Notes: generated by a model from the letters alone, not told the origin. Shown: positions 24,668 through 34,035, counted from the first letter of the stretch. The stretch: DNA of 64,000 bases from Candidatus Eremiobacterota bacterium (GCA_031082125.1 JAVHLM010000007.1:38669-102668); one strand, 5' to 3'. Made by a program: numbers and translations.

Positions 24668-26475
24668 CGCGCCTCCTTCGGGCACTCAGACCTCCCGGCC
24701 TGCCTTGCGAATATCCCTATCCTGTGGTCGTCAGAGACATAAAGCATGTCGTTTCTGATGCACAGGTACTTTGGGAGGAGCACCTGGCCGTTTCCCGCGC
24801 CGTAAGAAGCGATATCACCGAGACAGGTGCCGCCTGAGTCAAACATGCTGATCCTGTTTCCCGTGGCACTCGTCGCCCCGGCGAAGGAGACACAGACATT
24901 TCCGCTGCCGTCGGCGGCGATTCCCATGGGGGAAGCGCTATCGGAAGAGGTGACGGAGAATTTCAGGAGAAAATTGCCCGAGGAATCGAACTTCTGTATG
25001 CCGTTGCCGTCCGTCACATATATGTCACCCAGGGCGTCGCCGGTGATCCCCCGGGGGGCGATGAACTGGCCGCTTCCCGTGCCCGTGGCTCCGAATTTGA
25101 GGAGAAAGGCGCCCTGGGAGCTGAACTTCTGCACCCGGTCGTTGATCCTGTCAGTGACGAAAATATTTCCCGTGGAATCGGCATAGACGCCGCAGGGTGA
25201 GCTGAACTGCCCGTCGCCTGACCCGCTGCTTCCGAAGGTGATCAGGAAGTTTCCCGAGGAATCGAGCTTCTGCACCCTGTGGTTCCCCCCGTCAGCGACC
25301 AGTATATTGTCTGAAGCGTCCACGAAGATCCCCGCGGGGGCATTGAACCTGCCCGGCTGGGGACCGGGGCCGCCGAGAGCGGCGACATAATTTCCCGAGG
25401 AATCGAACTTCTGCACGTGATTTCTTTCTGTGGACACGAGGTAGCAGCTGCCTGAAGAGTCGGCTCCCACGCCGAAGGTATCAAGGAACGAATCAAAGGT
25501 CCCCCCGATCCGGGACTGAAAGGTGCCGGAGCCGTCGAACTTCTGGATCCTGTTGTTCCCCGTGTCGGCCGCGTAAATATTTCCCGTGGAATCGAGGCAC
25601 AGTCCCGAGGGGAAGCTGAAGGCGCCGTCAGTCCCCCCGAGCTTGCCGAAGGACATCACGAAAGCTCTCTGGGGATCGAACCTGCAGATGCGGTTATTGT
25701 TCATGTCACAGACATATATGTTGCCCCCGGCATCGAGGGCAACGTCCGTGGGCGTATAAAACTGGCCGTCTCCCCGGCCGAAGGTGCCGAACTTTGCGAT
25801 GAAAGTGCCTGCGGAATCAAAAATGCAGATCCTGTCATTTTTGCTGTCGGCGACATAGATGTTCCCCCCTCTGTCCACGTATATCCCTTCAGGTGAGGAG
25901 AGCTGCCCGTCGCCGGAGCCGGAGCTCCCGAAGGAGAGCAGTAACGCTCCCGTGGCGCTGAATTTCTTGACCCACGTGGAGCCCGTCACATAGAGACTGC
26001 CTGCCCCGTCAAGGGCGACGCCCGAGGGGGACGAGAGCCGGGAGCCGTTATCGGTAAACTCCATGAGGCAGGTGCCCTGGGAGTCGAATTTCTTCACCGA
26101 TCCCCCGGCGTTGTCTGTCACATAAAGGTTGCCCGTGGAGTCCACGCATACTCCCCAGGGCGTGAGCATTGCCTGGGCGGAGCCCACAGGGAGCCCGAAG
26201 GTGAGAAGGAAGTTCCCTGCGGCGCCAAACTTCTGGATCCTGTGATTCAGAGTGTCGGCCACGTAGATATTCCCTGCGGAGTCCACGAATACCCCGTAGG
26301 GTTCGTAAAAGATGCCGTTGTCGTTTATCTGACGGGAGTAAGTGAATTCCGCCGGGCTCCCGCTAGGCTGACCCATCGATACCGAGGGATCACTGTTGCT
26401 GCCGCCGCAACCCGCCGCGAACATCATGCCTATGAGAAGGGCACATGGCGTCAGAGTGAGTGCTTTTTTCATCAT
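24664..26475 (-). CDS. NHL-repeat lipoprotein
   Basis: 603 residues. Signal sequence with lipobox FAAGCGG, so probably anchored in a membrane. The body has about 12 NHL repeats of about 47 residues with the core GxxVDSxGNIYVADxxNxRIQKFDSxGxFLxxFG, enough for two six-bladed propellers. The blades are slightly worn at both ends and in blades 3, 7 and 10-11. NHL propellers bind proteins, glycans or RNA; a ligand-binding role is likely. AGAAAGGAG precedes the ATG. The stop overlaps the start of the radical SAM gene. Confidence 0.9.
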   Translation of the reverse strand: MMKKALTLTPCALLIGMMFAAGCGGSNSDPSVSMGQPSGSPAEFTYSRQINDNGIFYEPYGVFVDSAGNIYVADTLNHRIQKFGAAGNFLLTFGLPVGSAQAMLTPWGVCVDSTGNLYVTDNAGGSVKKFDSQGTCLMEFTDNGSRLSSPSGVALDGAGSLYVTGSTWVKKFSATGALLLSFGSSGSGDGQLSSPEGIYVDRGGNIYVADSKNDRICIFDSAGTFIAKFGTFGRGDGQFYTPTDVALDAGGNIYVCDMNNNRICRFDPQRAFVMSFGKLGGTDGAFSFPSGLCLDSTGNIYAADTGNNRIQKFDGSGTFQSRIGGTFDSFLDTFGVGADSSGSCYLVSTERNHVQKFDSSGNYVAALGGPGPQPGRFNAPAGIFVDASDNILVADGGNHRVQKLDSSGNFLITFGSSGSGDGQFSSPCGVYADSTGNIFVTDRINDRVQKFSSQGAFLLKFGATGTGSGQFIAPRGITGDALGDIYVTDGNGIQKFDSSGNFLLKFSVTSSDSASPMGIAADGSGNVCVSFAGATSATGNRISMFDSGGTCLGDIASYGAGNGQVLLPKYLCIRNDMLYVSDDHRIGIFARQAGRSECPKEAR

Positions 26476-26642
26476 GAGGGTTTCTCCTTTCTGATTCCGG
26501 GAGGCTCCTTGTCTTGTTTTTCGAAAGAAGGGAAAAATCCTCTCTCGCCATAAGCAAATGCATATTCACCGGCTGAAGCAATAATTTCATGGGGAGCACA
26601 AAGAGGGAGCTTTCGGGGATGCTCCATGTTCACTTCGGTCGC

Positions 26643-26672
26643 TTGACAACCCTTTGAAATGAATGGTACACT
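26643..26672 (+). promoter_or_regulatory. Sigma-70-type promoter for the 26.8-kb lipoprotein gene
   Basis: TTGACA (perfect -35) and TACACT (-10), 18 bases apart, about 110 bases upstream of the ATG at 26783. The rest of the 307-base gap between the divergent lipoprotein genes shows nothing else I can support. Confidence 0.7.
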
Positions 26673-26782
26673 TTTTCATAAGGGACCTGGATGTGAATCC
26701 GCCTCCCCGCTCCTAAGATTCGGAGAATCCGCGGCATGGGCGCAGGAAGAGCAGGCGGGCAAACAACAAGGAGGGCGATTCA

Positions 26783-28780
26783 ATGAAGAGAAGAACAGTC
26801 ACCGCGGCGCTGTGCCTGTGCATGCTCATCCTGAGCACTTTCGGCGGAGGGTGCGGCTCAGGAGGCGCCACGGGCGGCTCTTTCCATGCCGGAGGAGGCA
26901 CCGCCTTAGACACACAGCCCGTTAATCCCGCGATTGTGCTCCAGGGCGTGGGCGATTCCCGGGAGAACCCCCTTTCATCGCTCGCCGTGGACTGCACCAC
27001 CACCACCATCGCGGTCTCCGTGGAAGGAGCGGGCGGGACGGCGGGAGCGGCTCCCGAGGTCATGGCAAGATCGAACAGATCATCAGTCGCGGGGGTCGCC
27101 GTCACCGGCGGGAACCGTCTCGTCATCACGCCCCTCCGCGCCGGGAGAGCGGGGCTCACCCTTGAGGTCCCCCAGCTCGGGCTGAAAAGAAGCATCGGCC
27201 TCATCGTGAAAGATGAGACAGGGAGCGTCGCCGCCCTCCCCGTTTACCTTGCCATCGGCTCCATGGACAAGGACTTCCGCACCAGCAAGCCTCTCTGGGA
27301 AGAGGCTCCCATGGACATGCGCTATATCTACCTGCAGGGCGGCTTCGAAACAGGCGGCTGGTACAAAGGATGGAACGGGACTCAGCAGGGGGAGATGCTG
27401 ACCACCTATATCGCCGACAGTGCGAGCGTCGGAATGATCCCCGTCTTTGTCTACTACCAGATACCTGGAGGGGGCGGCGACAGCGCCGAGGTAGCCTACA
27501 ATAACGTGAACAACCCCGCCTACATGGCCCTTTACTTTCAGGATTACGTGATGGCCCTTGAGCTCCAGAACAAAAGTTCAGGAAAGTCCTTCTCGCTCAT
27601 GATCCTTGAGCCCGACTTCATCGGCTACATGATGCAGAACTACAGCGGCAATAACCTGGAAAAAAAGCCCGATCAGATCTCAGCAGAGGGCATCTCGGCG
27701 GTGTACACGGTAAAAGACTCGAATGACCAGTATCTTGCGAAGCCGGGAGAGATCACCGGTGTTGACGACTCCACCATCAACACCGTCAGGGGCTATGTGC
27801 TCACCATGAACTGGCTTGCCCGGAAGTATGCGCCAAAGACACAGTTCGGCTGGAAGATGAACATATGGTGCACCTCATACCCCGGCAACCCGGACCCGCC
27901 TCCCGGAAACGGCATCGTGCACTTCACCGACGGGCTCACGGGAGAGAAGTTCACCGAGGCGCGCGCCAAGGTGGCCTCAAACTCCGCCGCGGCGGGCAGG
28001 TTCTATAAGGAAGCGGGAGTCACCGCACATGGAGCCGCTTATCTCTTCTTTGACCGCTATGGGATAGACGCCGGGAGCTGCTCTCCCTGGACCAGCGCTC
28101 AGGCAATCGGCTGGCAGAATCCATCGAAGTCGAGCTGGTTCTGGAACCTTATCCACTGCAACAACTATGCCCTCTTCGTGAAGACGGCACAGAAAGAAAT
28201 CGGGCTTCCCGCGGGGTTGTGGCAGATACCCGTGGGCCACATCAACAGCAGCCAGACCAAGAACAACCTTGCCTGGAACAAGGTGGTCAAAGAGGGAGAG
28301 CTCTTCCCTGATCTCTGTGACATCGCTTATGCTGAAAGTGACTGGAAGGAAACCCTGAAAAAGTGGCAGGCGATCATGGGAGGCAACTGGCAGGGAGATA
28401 CCGCATACGGCGCATGGGAAGACACCATGGCGACCTATATTTTCGGCGACACCTTTTCCGTCTCCACTTCCTGCGGGGGGGGCGGCACGCTTAAGGACGG
28501 CCTCACCCAGGAGCAGGTCACTGACAGAATCGCCTATTTCGGCCTCGAGGATCCCGACGATCCCGGGGGCGTAACGGTGAGCGGGAGCATGATCACCTAC
28601 AGGAGCCATATGGCAGCGCTTAAAGATTCCGGCGTGGTCATGATCATGTTCGGACCGGGCGTGGGCACCGCCTCCACCATGGGCACGGGCTGGAACGACA
28701 CTACCGACTCGGGGCAGATGCATCCCCAGGACTGGTACTGGTGGATAAACAAGGTTTATGAATATTATGGCACGCTGTGA
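26783..28780 (+). CDS. Large lipoprotein, possible glycoside-hydrolase-like fold
   Basis: 665 residues. Signal peptide with lipobox (STFGGGCGS), then a Gly-rich linker and an Ig-like or beta-sandwich segment (about 60-150). Residues 155-660 contain LPVYLAIGSMDKDFRT, MIPVFVYYQIPGGGGD, FSLMILEPDFIGYMM, KTQFGWKMNIWC, LPAGLWQIPVGHIN and GVVMIMFGPGVGTAS, spaced like the strands of a TIM barrel with conserved acid (LEPDF), which hints at a glycosidase. This is inference; the family is not recognised with certainty. ATG is preceded by AACAAGGAGGGCG. Confidence 0.6.
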   Translation: MKRRTVTAALCLCMLILSTFGGGCGSGGATGGSFHAGGGTALDTQPVNPAIVLQGVGDSRENPLSSLAVDCTTTTIAVSVEGAGGTAGAAPEVMARSNRSSVAGVAVTGGNRLVITPLRAGRAGLTLEVPQLGLKRSIGLIVKDETGSVAALPVYLAIGSMDKDFRTSKPLWEEAPMDMRYIYLQGGFETGGWYKGWNGTQQGEMLTTYIADSASVGMIPVFVYYQIPGGGGDSAEVAYNNVNNPAYMALYFQDYVMALELQNKSSGKSFSLMILEPDFIGYMMQNYSGNNLEKKPDQISAEGISAVYTVKDSNDQYLAKPGEITGVDDSTINTVRGYVLTMNWLARKYAPKTQFGWKMNIWCTSYPGNPDPPPGNGIVHFTDGLTGEKFTEARAKVASNSAAAGRFYKEAGVTAHGAAYLFFDRYGIDAGSCSPWTSAQAIGWQNPSKSSWFWNLIHCNNYALFVKTAQKEIGLPAGLWQIPVGHINSSQTKNNLAWNKVVKEGELFPDLCDIAYAESDWKETLKKWQAIMGGNWQGDTAYGAWEDTMATYIFGDTFSVSTSCGGGGTLKDGLTQEQVTDRIAYFGLEDPDDPGGVTVSGSMITYRSHMAALKDSGVVMIMFGPGVGTASTMGTGWNDTTDSGQMHPQDWYWWINKVYEYYGTL

Positions 28781-28858
28781 CGCCCATCGGCCTCTCAATA
28801 AGTCCGCTCTCAGAGTCTGCGACAGGATATTTAAGGTAGTTCTCTACGGTACAAGTGA

Positions 28859-28896
28859 TGTCAGGTTTTGTGGCAGGTTGACCTGGTAACCTGACA
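28859..28896. other. Nested inverted repeat in a 316-base intergenic gap
   Basis: Outer arms TGTCAGGTT and AACCTGACA (9 bp, perfect) enclose an inner CAGGT-TG-ACCTG hairpin. A second GC-rich inverted repeat (GGGGGCG / CGCCCCC) follows at 28925-28951. There is no clear T run, so neither is a convincing terminator. No gene is seen in the gap 28781-29096. Confidence 0.35.
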
Positions 28897-29096
28897 GGGC
28901 TCATCGATATCAGTCAGTCTGCACGGGGGCGTTTCTATGCAGGGCGCCCCCCGGGGGGGAGAGGGTTTTTCAAGATTTGTGCGAACTTATTCATGTTTCG
29001 AAAGATATACCATAACAGTGCTTGCAATTGCCAAGTAATTTTGCCCGGAGGAACAGGCCCCGGCTACGCGGGACCGCCCCCGCAAGGAGGGAAGCC

Positions 29097-30470
29097 ATGA
29101 AGGAAAAGCTGGAAGAGGCTATGAAGACGCTCCGTGTGGACTACATGGATGTGCGGATAGAAGACAGGAAAGAGACGAGGATCCAGTATAACGGGAAGAA
29201 CCTTGAGCAGATCGGTGAGATGCACGGCTTCGGCGGCTGCATAAGGGTAAAAGACAAGGGCCGCTGGGGAGTCGTGTCATTCACCGCGATGGACGATCTC
29301 AACAAGAGCATATTCCTGGCGGCCCGCGAGGCAAAAGTGGGAAAAAGCGGCGTCACGGAGCTTGCCGCTGTTCCCCACGTGGAAGACAAGGTGAAAAAGC
29401 GCCTCCCCTCAAAGGACGACCCAAGGGAGATCTCCCTCTCGGAGAAGGAAAAGCTCGTCCACCACTATAACGATCTGATACTCAGCGCGCCAAGGATAAG
29501 CACGTCAACGGTCTTTTACAAGGACGTGGGCATTAAGAAGCACTTTATTAACTCGGAAGGCACCTACATCGAGGAGGAAAGAGTTGAGTGCGGCATGTCG
29601 GTGCAGGCCATTGCCCGTGAAGGAGCAAACGTGCAGAGGGCCTATGACTCCATAGGAGGCATCACGGGCTTTGCCGTGGTGCGCGACATGGACGAGAGAA
29701 TAAAGGAGCTCACCGAGAGCGCCGCGTCGCTCCTTGACGCCAAGCCTGCAAAGGGAGGCAAATTCGACTGCATCATCGATCCCAGGCTCGCAGGGACTTT
29801 TATCCACGAGGCCTTCGGCCACATGAGCGAATCAGATCATATCTCTGAAAACGAGAAGATCAGGGACCTCATGGAAATGGGCAAGCCCCTTGGCGCATCG
29901 GATCTCACCGTGATCGACGACGGGACCCTCGCCGACTGCTCGGGCACCAACAAGTATGATGACGAGGGAGTGGCCGCCAGGAAAAATCACCTTATCAAGG
30001 AAGGAAAAATTGTGGGACGCCTGCACTCCAGGGAGACGGCGGGAAAGATGAAGGAGAATGTCTCAGGGAATGCAAGGGCCCTGGACTTCAGGTATGATCC
30101 CATAGTGAGGATGACCAACACCTACATTGAGCCCCGGAGCTGGAAATTTGACGAGATGGTGAAGCAGATAGAGAAGGGCTATTATGTGAAAGGCTCCCAG
30201 GGAGGAATGACCAATCTCGACATGTTCACCTTCAGTGCCGGTGAAGCTTACGAGATTGTGAAGGGAAAAGTAAAGGACAAGGTGAGGGACCTCACCCTCA
30301 CGGGAAACATCTTCGAGACAATGAAGAACATCGAGTGCATTGGCAATGACCTGCAGATGTTCAACAGCGGCGGCTCGGGGGGGTGCGGCAAGGGGGGGCA
30401 GGTTCCCCTTCCCATCGGGCGGGGCGGCCCCCATGTGCTCATCAGAAACGTCATTGTAGGAGGACGCTGA
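29097..30470 (+). CDS. tldD: Metalloprotease TldD
   Basis: 457 residues from ATG 29097, which has a perfect AAGGAGG six bases upstream; an ORF extension further upstream is rejected. TldD pairs with TldE to form a protease that degrades or trims unfolded peptides and leader peptides. The metal motif HEAFGHMSESD (HExxxH) is intact, and GGMTNLDMFTFSAGEAYEI and DLQMFNSGGSGGCGKGGQ are the typical C-terminal active-site regions. The last residues are followed one base later by tldE. Confidence 0.93.
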   Translation: MKEKLEEAMKTLRVDYMDVRIEDRKETRIQYNGKNLEQIGEMHGFGGCIRVKDKGRWGVVSFTAMDDLNKSIFLAAREAKVGKSGVTELAAVPHVEDKVKKRLPSKDDPREISLSEKEKLVHHYNDLILSAPRISTSTVFYKDVGIKKHFINSEGTYIEEERVECGMSVQAIAREGANVQRAYDSIGGITGFAVVRDMDERIKELTESAASLLDAKPAKGGKFDCIIDPRLAGTFIHEAFGHMSESDHISENEKIRDLMEMGKPLGASDLTVIDDGTLADCSGTNKYDDEGVAARKNHLIKEGKIVGRLHSRETAGKMKENVSGNARALDFRYDPIVRMTNTYIEPRSWKFDEMVKQIEKGYYVKGSQGGMTNLDMFTFSAGEAYEIVKGKVKDKVRDLTLTGNIFETMKNIECIGNDLQMFNSGGSGGCGKGGQVPLPIGRGGPHVLIRNVIVGGR

Positions 30471-30471
30471 T

Positions 30472-31773
30472 ATGGCCGAGAAAATACTCTCCATGGCACT
30501 TGAATCATGCAAGGATGCGGAGCTTTTCATATCGAAGGTCGAAGAGTACCCCGTCGTTTTTGAAGCCAACAAGCTTCAGTCAGTGAAATCAAAGCTCCTC
30601 CAAGGCTATTCCCTGAGAGTCATCAAGGACGGCAAGGTGGGCTTCGCTTCTGACACGATGAGGGACAGGCCCGGGGAACTGGTGGAGCGCGCCGTTGAGG
30701 CATCGAAATTCGGTCCCAGGGCAAAATTCGCCTTCTGGAAGGGGAAGCGCTTTCCCAATGCCGTGATCTTCCACCCAGGGATCGTGAGCTTTGAGATGGA
30801 GGAGGCTGAAGCCCTCGGGCACAGGATCGTGAGCCGCCTCCGCGACATCATCCCCGAAGTCTATGTGGATGTGAAGCTCAACAGGATCTTCAAAGAGACC
30901 TCTCTTTTCACGAAGGGTGTGGACAAGATTTATTACAAGTCCATCTTTTCCATTCTCATATCAGCCCTTATCGTGCACGAAGGCGAGTTTCTCTATATCA
31001 ACGAGTACAAGAGCGGATGCAAGCTTCCCGAGAACCCTTTCGCGCTCATTGCCGATATCGCCTGGAAAGAGAAGCTATGCAAGCGCTCCGTCGATCTGCC
31101 GTCGAAAAAGATACCGGTGATCTTCACCCCCAAGACGGTGCCTGACCTGGTCGTGGCCCTCACCACGGGCCTGAACGGGAGGACGATCACGGCGAAATCA
31201 TCACCCCTTACAGACCGCCTTGGCGAGCAGGTTCTCGACGATCGCTTTTCGCTCTACGATGATGCCCTTATGGAATCAGGCCTTCTTTCATCACCCTTTG
31301 ACGACGAAGGCGTTCCCAGCCAGCGCTTCCCCCTTTATGAGCACGGCATCCTCAAAAACTACCTGCTCGATCTCTCGACGGCGGCCATACTGCAAAGCGA
31401 ATCAACAGCTTCGGCAAGCAGGGCGCTCCTCATGCCGCCCTCGCCGGGGCCTTCGAATCTCCAGGTACAGCCGGGAGAGATGACTTATGAAGAGATGGTG
31501 GAGGGCATGGATGAGGGCCTCATTGTTGACCAGGTTATCGGGGGAGGGCAGTCGAACCTGCTCGGAGGGGAATTCTCAATGAACGTGGAGCTGGGATTCC
31601 TTGTGAAGAAGGGAAAGATAGCAGGGCGCGTGAGAAATACCATGGTGGCCGGGAATGTTTACGATCTGCTTAAGAACAACATTCTTGGCATTGGAAAGGA
31701 AGCTTCATACGAGGGCGGCGTTCTTTCACCCCATCTCTATTTCAAGGATGTGAGCGTGTCGGGGAAAAACTGA
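30472..31773 (+). CDS. tldE: TldE/PmbA, TldD partner
   Basis: 433 residues. Family features: LQSVKSKLLQGYSLRVIKDGKVGFAS near the N-terminus (nearly the same as E. coli PmbA), FDDEGVPSQRFPLYEHGILKNYLLD, and IGGGQSNLLGGEFSMNVELGFLVKKGKI, plus a closing NNILGIGKEA. As in other TldE, the HExxxH motif is absent. Start ATG is preceded by TAGGAGGACGC. It forms an operon with tldD and probably with the thioredoxin gene 37 bases downstream. Confidence 0.92.
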   Translation: MAEKILSMALESCKDAELFISKVEEYPVVFEANKLQSVKSKLLQGYSLRVIKDGKVGFASDTMRDRPGELVERAVEASKFGPRAKFAFWKGKRFPNAVIFHPGIVSFEMEEAEALGHRIVSRLRDIIPEVYVDVKLNRIFKETSLFTKGVDKIYYKSIFSILISALIVHEGEFLYINEYKSGCKLPENPFALIADIAWKEKLCKRSVDLPSKKIPVIFTPKTVPDLVVALTTGLNGRTITAKSSPLTDRLGEQVLDDRFSLYDDALMESGLLSSPFDDEGVPSQRFPLYEHGILKNYLLDLSTAAILQSESTASASRALLMPPSPGPSNLQVQPGEMTYEEMVEGMDEGLIVDQVIGGGQSNLLGGEFSMNVELGFLVKKGKIAGRVRNTMVAGNVYDLLKNNILGIGKEASYEGGVLSPHLYFKDVSVSGKN

Positions 31774-31810
31774 GACCGCTGAAATCAGGGAAGCCCGGAG
31801 GTGATGACTA

Positions 31811-32272
31811 ATGGCCGGGGATTCAATGATAATCAGGTGCACGAAGTGCGGCGCGGGAAACAGGGTCCAGTTCGAGAGGCTTCACCAGGAGCCTCTCTGC
31901 GGCCGGTGCAAGTCCCCGCTTCCCCCGCCCTGGGTGACACCTATAGCCGTCACCGATGAGAGCTTCGGTGACGAGGTATCGCGCTCGCCTCTCCCTGTGC
32001 TTGTGGATTTCTGGTCGCCGCGCTGCGGCCCCTGCCAGGCGCTTGCACCGGTGCTTGAACAGCTCGCATATGAGATGGCGGGAAAACTGAAAATATGCAA
32101 GGTGAACGTTGACATGAGCAGGGCTTCGGCGGCCCGCTTCGGTATAGAGGCGGTGCCCACGCTCCTCTTCTTTCGCGGCGGAGTGCTGCTGGAGACCATG
32201 AGGGGCGCTCTTCCCAGGGAAGCCATACTGGGGAGAATCGGGCGGTTCCTGGATCCGGGCGCCAGGGCCTAG
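31811..32272 (+). CDS. Thioredoxin 2-like protein with N-terminal zinc ribbon
   Basis: 153 residues. RCTKCGAGNRV and LCGRCKSP give a CxxC-CxxC zinc ribbon as in TrxC. The thioredoxin fold follows with active site FWSPRCGPCQ (CGPC, with the Trp two residues earlier than usual) and AVPTLLFFRGG with the cis-Pro. It is a cytosolic disulfide reductase of the Trx2 group. Start ATG after CCCGGAGGTG; the gene follows tldE by 37 bases. Confidence 0.9.
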   Translation: MAGDSMIIRCTKCGAGNRVQFERLHQEPLCGRCKSPLPPPWVTPIAVTDESFGDEVSRSPLPVLVDFWSPRCGPCQALAPVLEQLAYEMAGKLKICKVNVDMSRASAARFGIEAVPTLLFFRGGVLLETMRGALPREAILGRIGRFLDPGARA

Positions 32273-32302
32273 GCCAAAATCTTACTGCAAAGGAGCAGAG
32301 CT

Positions 32303-32794
32303 ATGAACGATCAATGGTATGACAGGATGAAGAGCCTCTATCGCTCTGTCGATGAACAGCTCAAGAAAAATGAGAAGGAATGCGGGTCCTGTGTGAGCTG
32401 CTGCCCGTTCGCAAAGATCCCTTACCGGGAGATTGAGTATGATTTTATCCTTGAATACCTGATGAGGACAGGACGGACAGAGCTCTACGAGGAGCTTATC
32501 AAACTCGGCCCCACCTGGGGGCAGACGGGGAAAACCTGTATGTTTCTCAAGAGAGAGGGAAAAAACTGCTCCATCCATGAGGTGAGGCCATATAACTGCA
32601 GGGTCTTTGGCCCTTACAGCGACGAGGAGATAGGTCTCCCCGCGAAGTGCGTTTATGAAGGCGCCACCATAAAAATGCCCAGGGACAAGGTCACGGAACT
32701 GCTTCCCCTCTTCAAGGAATACCATAAGCTTGCCTCGGAGTATTCGAGCTTCTGGAAAGATACGGGCAAGGAAAAGGAAAACGCGCCGTCATGA
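32303..32794 (+). CDS. YkgJ-type cysteine-cluster protein
   Basis: 163 residues. Cysteine motif CGSCVSCCPFAKIP near the N-terminus and MFLKREGKNCSIHEVRPYNCRVFGP in the middle are the two halves of the YkgJ/DUF5131-like zinc- or iron-binding cluster (CxxCxxCC ... CxIHExRPxxCR). The role of the family is not established. Its stop overlaps the start of the next gene by four bases (ATGA). AAAGGAGC lies upstream. Confidence 0.85.
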   Translation: MNDQWYDRMKSLYRSVDEQLKKNEKECGSCVSCCPFAKIPYREIEYDFILEYLMRTGRTELYEELIKLGPTWGQTGKTCMFLKREGKNCSIHEVRPYNCRVFGPYSDEEIGLPAKCVYEGATIKMPRDKVTELLPLFKEYHKLASEYSSFWKDTGKEKENAPS

Positions 32795-33735
32795 GACAGC
32801 CTTGCGAAATAACGGGAGAGCTGCTATGGGAACAGCCCGGCATATACAGGGAGCTCCCTGATCTCGCGGTCTGCAGTGGAGTAAGGGCCATAATCGCAGA
32901 TTTTATAGGCTCTCTTGCAGAAACGTATGATTCCAAGCTCACTGTTTTCTCTCTCGGCGCGGGCAGAGCCGAGCTCTACCGGCAGAACCTGTGCACCAAG
33001 CTCAGGGATGACAAGATACGCCTCCTTGGTATTGAATCTGATGGTGAGCTCGCGGGAAGAGCCGCAGAAGAATTCCCCGGGAAATACATGGTGGCCCTTA
33101 CTTTCAGAAATGTCATGGACGGCTTCTCCTCCATCGTCACCAGGAGCATCACCAAGACCTTTGATATCAATGAAAACACTGTTGATTTCGCCGAGGCCCG
33201 CTTTTTTCTCTCATCGGTGCTGATGAAAGCCGAGCTTGTCTCCATCATGGAAAGGGTCTTCAGGCTCATCAAGCCTGGCGGAAGCTTCATCCTCGCCGAA
33301 ATAGACAGCTCCATCGGCTCCTATATCGAGAAAAAGATCATGACCATGCGGAAATTTTTCAAGGAGATGAGAGTTGACGTGGCCCAGGGAATCCTGGTCG
33401 GGAAAAAGCACCGGAGCTTCGAGCTCCCCATACTCGACAGGCAGCTGCTTGATGATGCAGAGATCCTGAGAGACCATGAAAAGGCAAGTCTTCAGGGCCT
33501 GAGGGAAGAGACTGAAAAGCTTGGCATGCCTGGATGGAGTGATATCTTTGAACTGGAGCGCGAAGATGTCTATTCAGGGCGCAAGTGGTACAGGCCGAAA
33601 GAGGAATGGGAGGAGATAATCCGCCAGGGCTGCCGAACCCCCCTGAGCCTCCAGGTCATTCCTTCTCATGAGATAAAAAAGCTCTATCCCGATGTGAAAG
33701 ATAACCCCTTCATCATCACCGCGAAGAAGCTCTGA
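32791..33735 (+). CDS. SAM-methyltransferase-like protein
   Basis: 314 residues. FSLGAGRAELYRQN resembles motif I and RLLGIESDGELAG motif II of a Rossmann methyltransferase, and VFRLIKPGGSFILAEID is motif VI-like. The C-terminal 120 residues are helical and unique. It is coupled to the cysteine-cluster gene through an ATGA overlap; the two may handle the same metal or substrate. Its last 20 bases overlap the convergent small gene at 33716-33871. Confidence 0.7.
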   Translation: MRQPCEITGELLWEQPGIYRELPDLAVCSGVRAIIADFIGSLAETYDSKLTVFSLGAGRAELYRQNLCTKLRDDKIRLLGIESDGELAGRAAEEFPGKYMVALTFRNVMDGFSSIVTRSITKTFDINENTVDFAEARFFLSSVLMKAELVSIMERVFRLIKPGGSFILAEIDSSIGSYIEKKIMTMRKFFKEMRVDVAQGILVGKKHRSFELPILDRQLLDDAEILRDHEKASLQGLREETEKLGMPGWSDIFELEREDVYSGRKWYRPKEEWEEIIRQGCRTPLSLQVIPSHEIKKLYPDVKDNPFIITAKKL

Positions 33736-33871
33736 GAGCCTGCTTTTCTTCATTGGTAAGCTTCCCGTTGTTCTCTCTCAGAATGGCTTCGAGCTCACGC
33801 CCCAGCCTTTCGCGAAATGCTCCGTCCCGGGCTGCGCGGCCCAGGATCTCGGTGAGGACTTCCTGGCTCAT
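33716..33871 (-). CDS. Small Os1348/NHLP-clan leader-like protein
   Basis: 51 residues from ATG 33871, with AAGGGG seven bases upstream. A longer start at 33898 lacks a site. MSQEVLTEILGRAARDGAF and the following helix to NEEKQALRASSR match the pattern (SQExVExxIGRAxxDxxFRxxLxxxxxxALxxxxLTxEExxAL) of small Os1348-family and Nif11-like leader domains seen in some RiPP precursors. There is no core peptide after it. It may be an orphan leader-type or regulatory peptide. Its end overlaps the convergent methyltransferase-like gene. Confidence 0.5.
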   Translation of the reverse strand: MSQEVLTEILGRAARDGAFRERLGRELEAILRENNGKLTNEEKQALRASSR

Positions 33872-33897
33872 GTTCATTCCCCTTTCGAAAGGTATCA

Positions 33898-33925
33898 TTG
33901 AAGGTATCGTGTAATATTCTATAAC
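33898..33925 (+). promoter_or_regulatory. Promoter of the kinase-TPR gene
   Basis: TTGAAG and TATAAC with a 16-base spacer. Transcription would begin near 33932, so the ATG at 33931 could not be used and the start at 34036 is favoured, leaving a leader of about 105 bases. Confidence 0.5.
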
Positions 33926-34035
33926 AAGGCATGGATGCTATCAAACGCCCTGTCGGGAACCCTGCAGTGCCTGCCATCCTCTCCCGGGCACCCGGGAAGA
34001 AATTTGGAGAGATCTCACATCGGAGTCCCTTACTT

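Noticed and set aside
24664..26475. A satellite-like DNA repeat array in the NHL gene
   Set aside because: The repeats are protein-level NHL blades of about 47 residues; DNA conservation between units is low.
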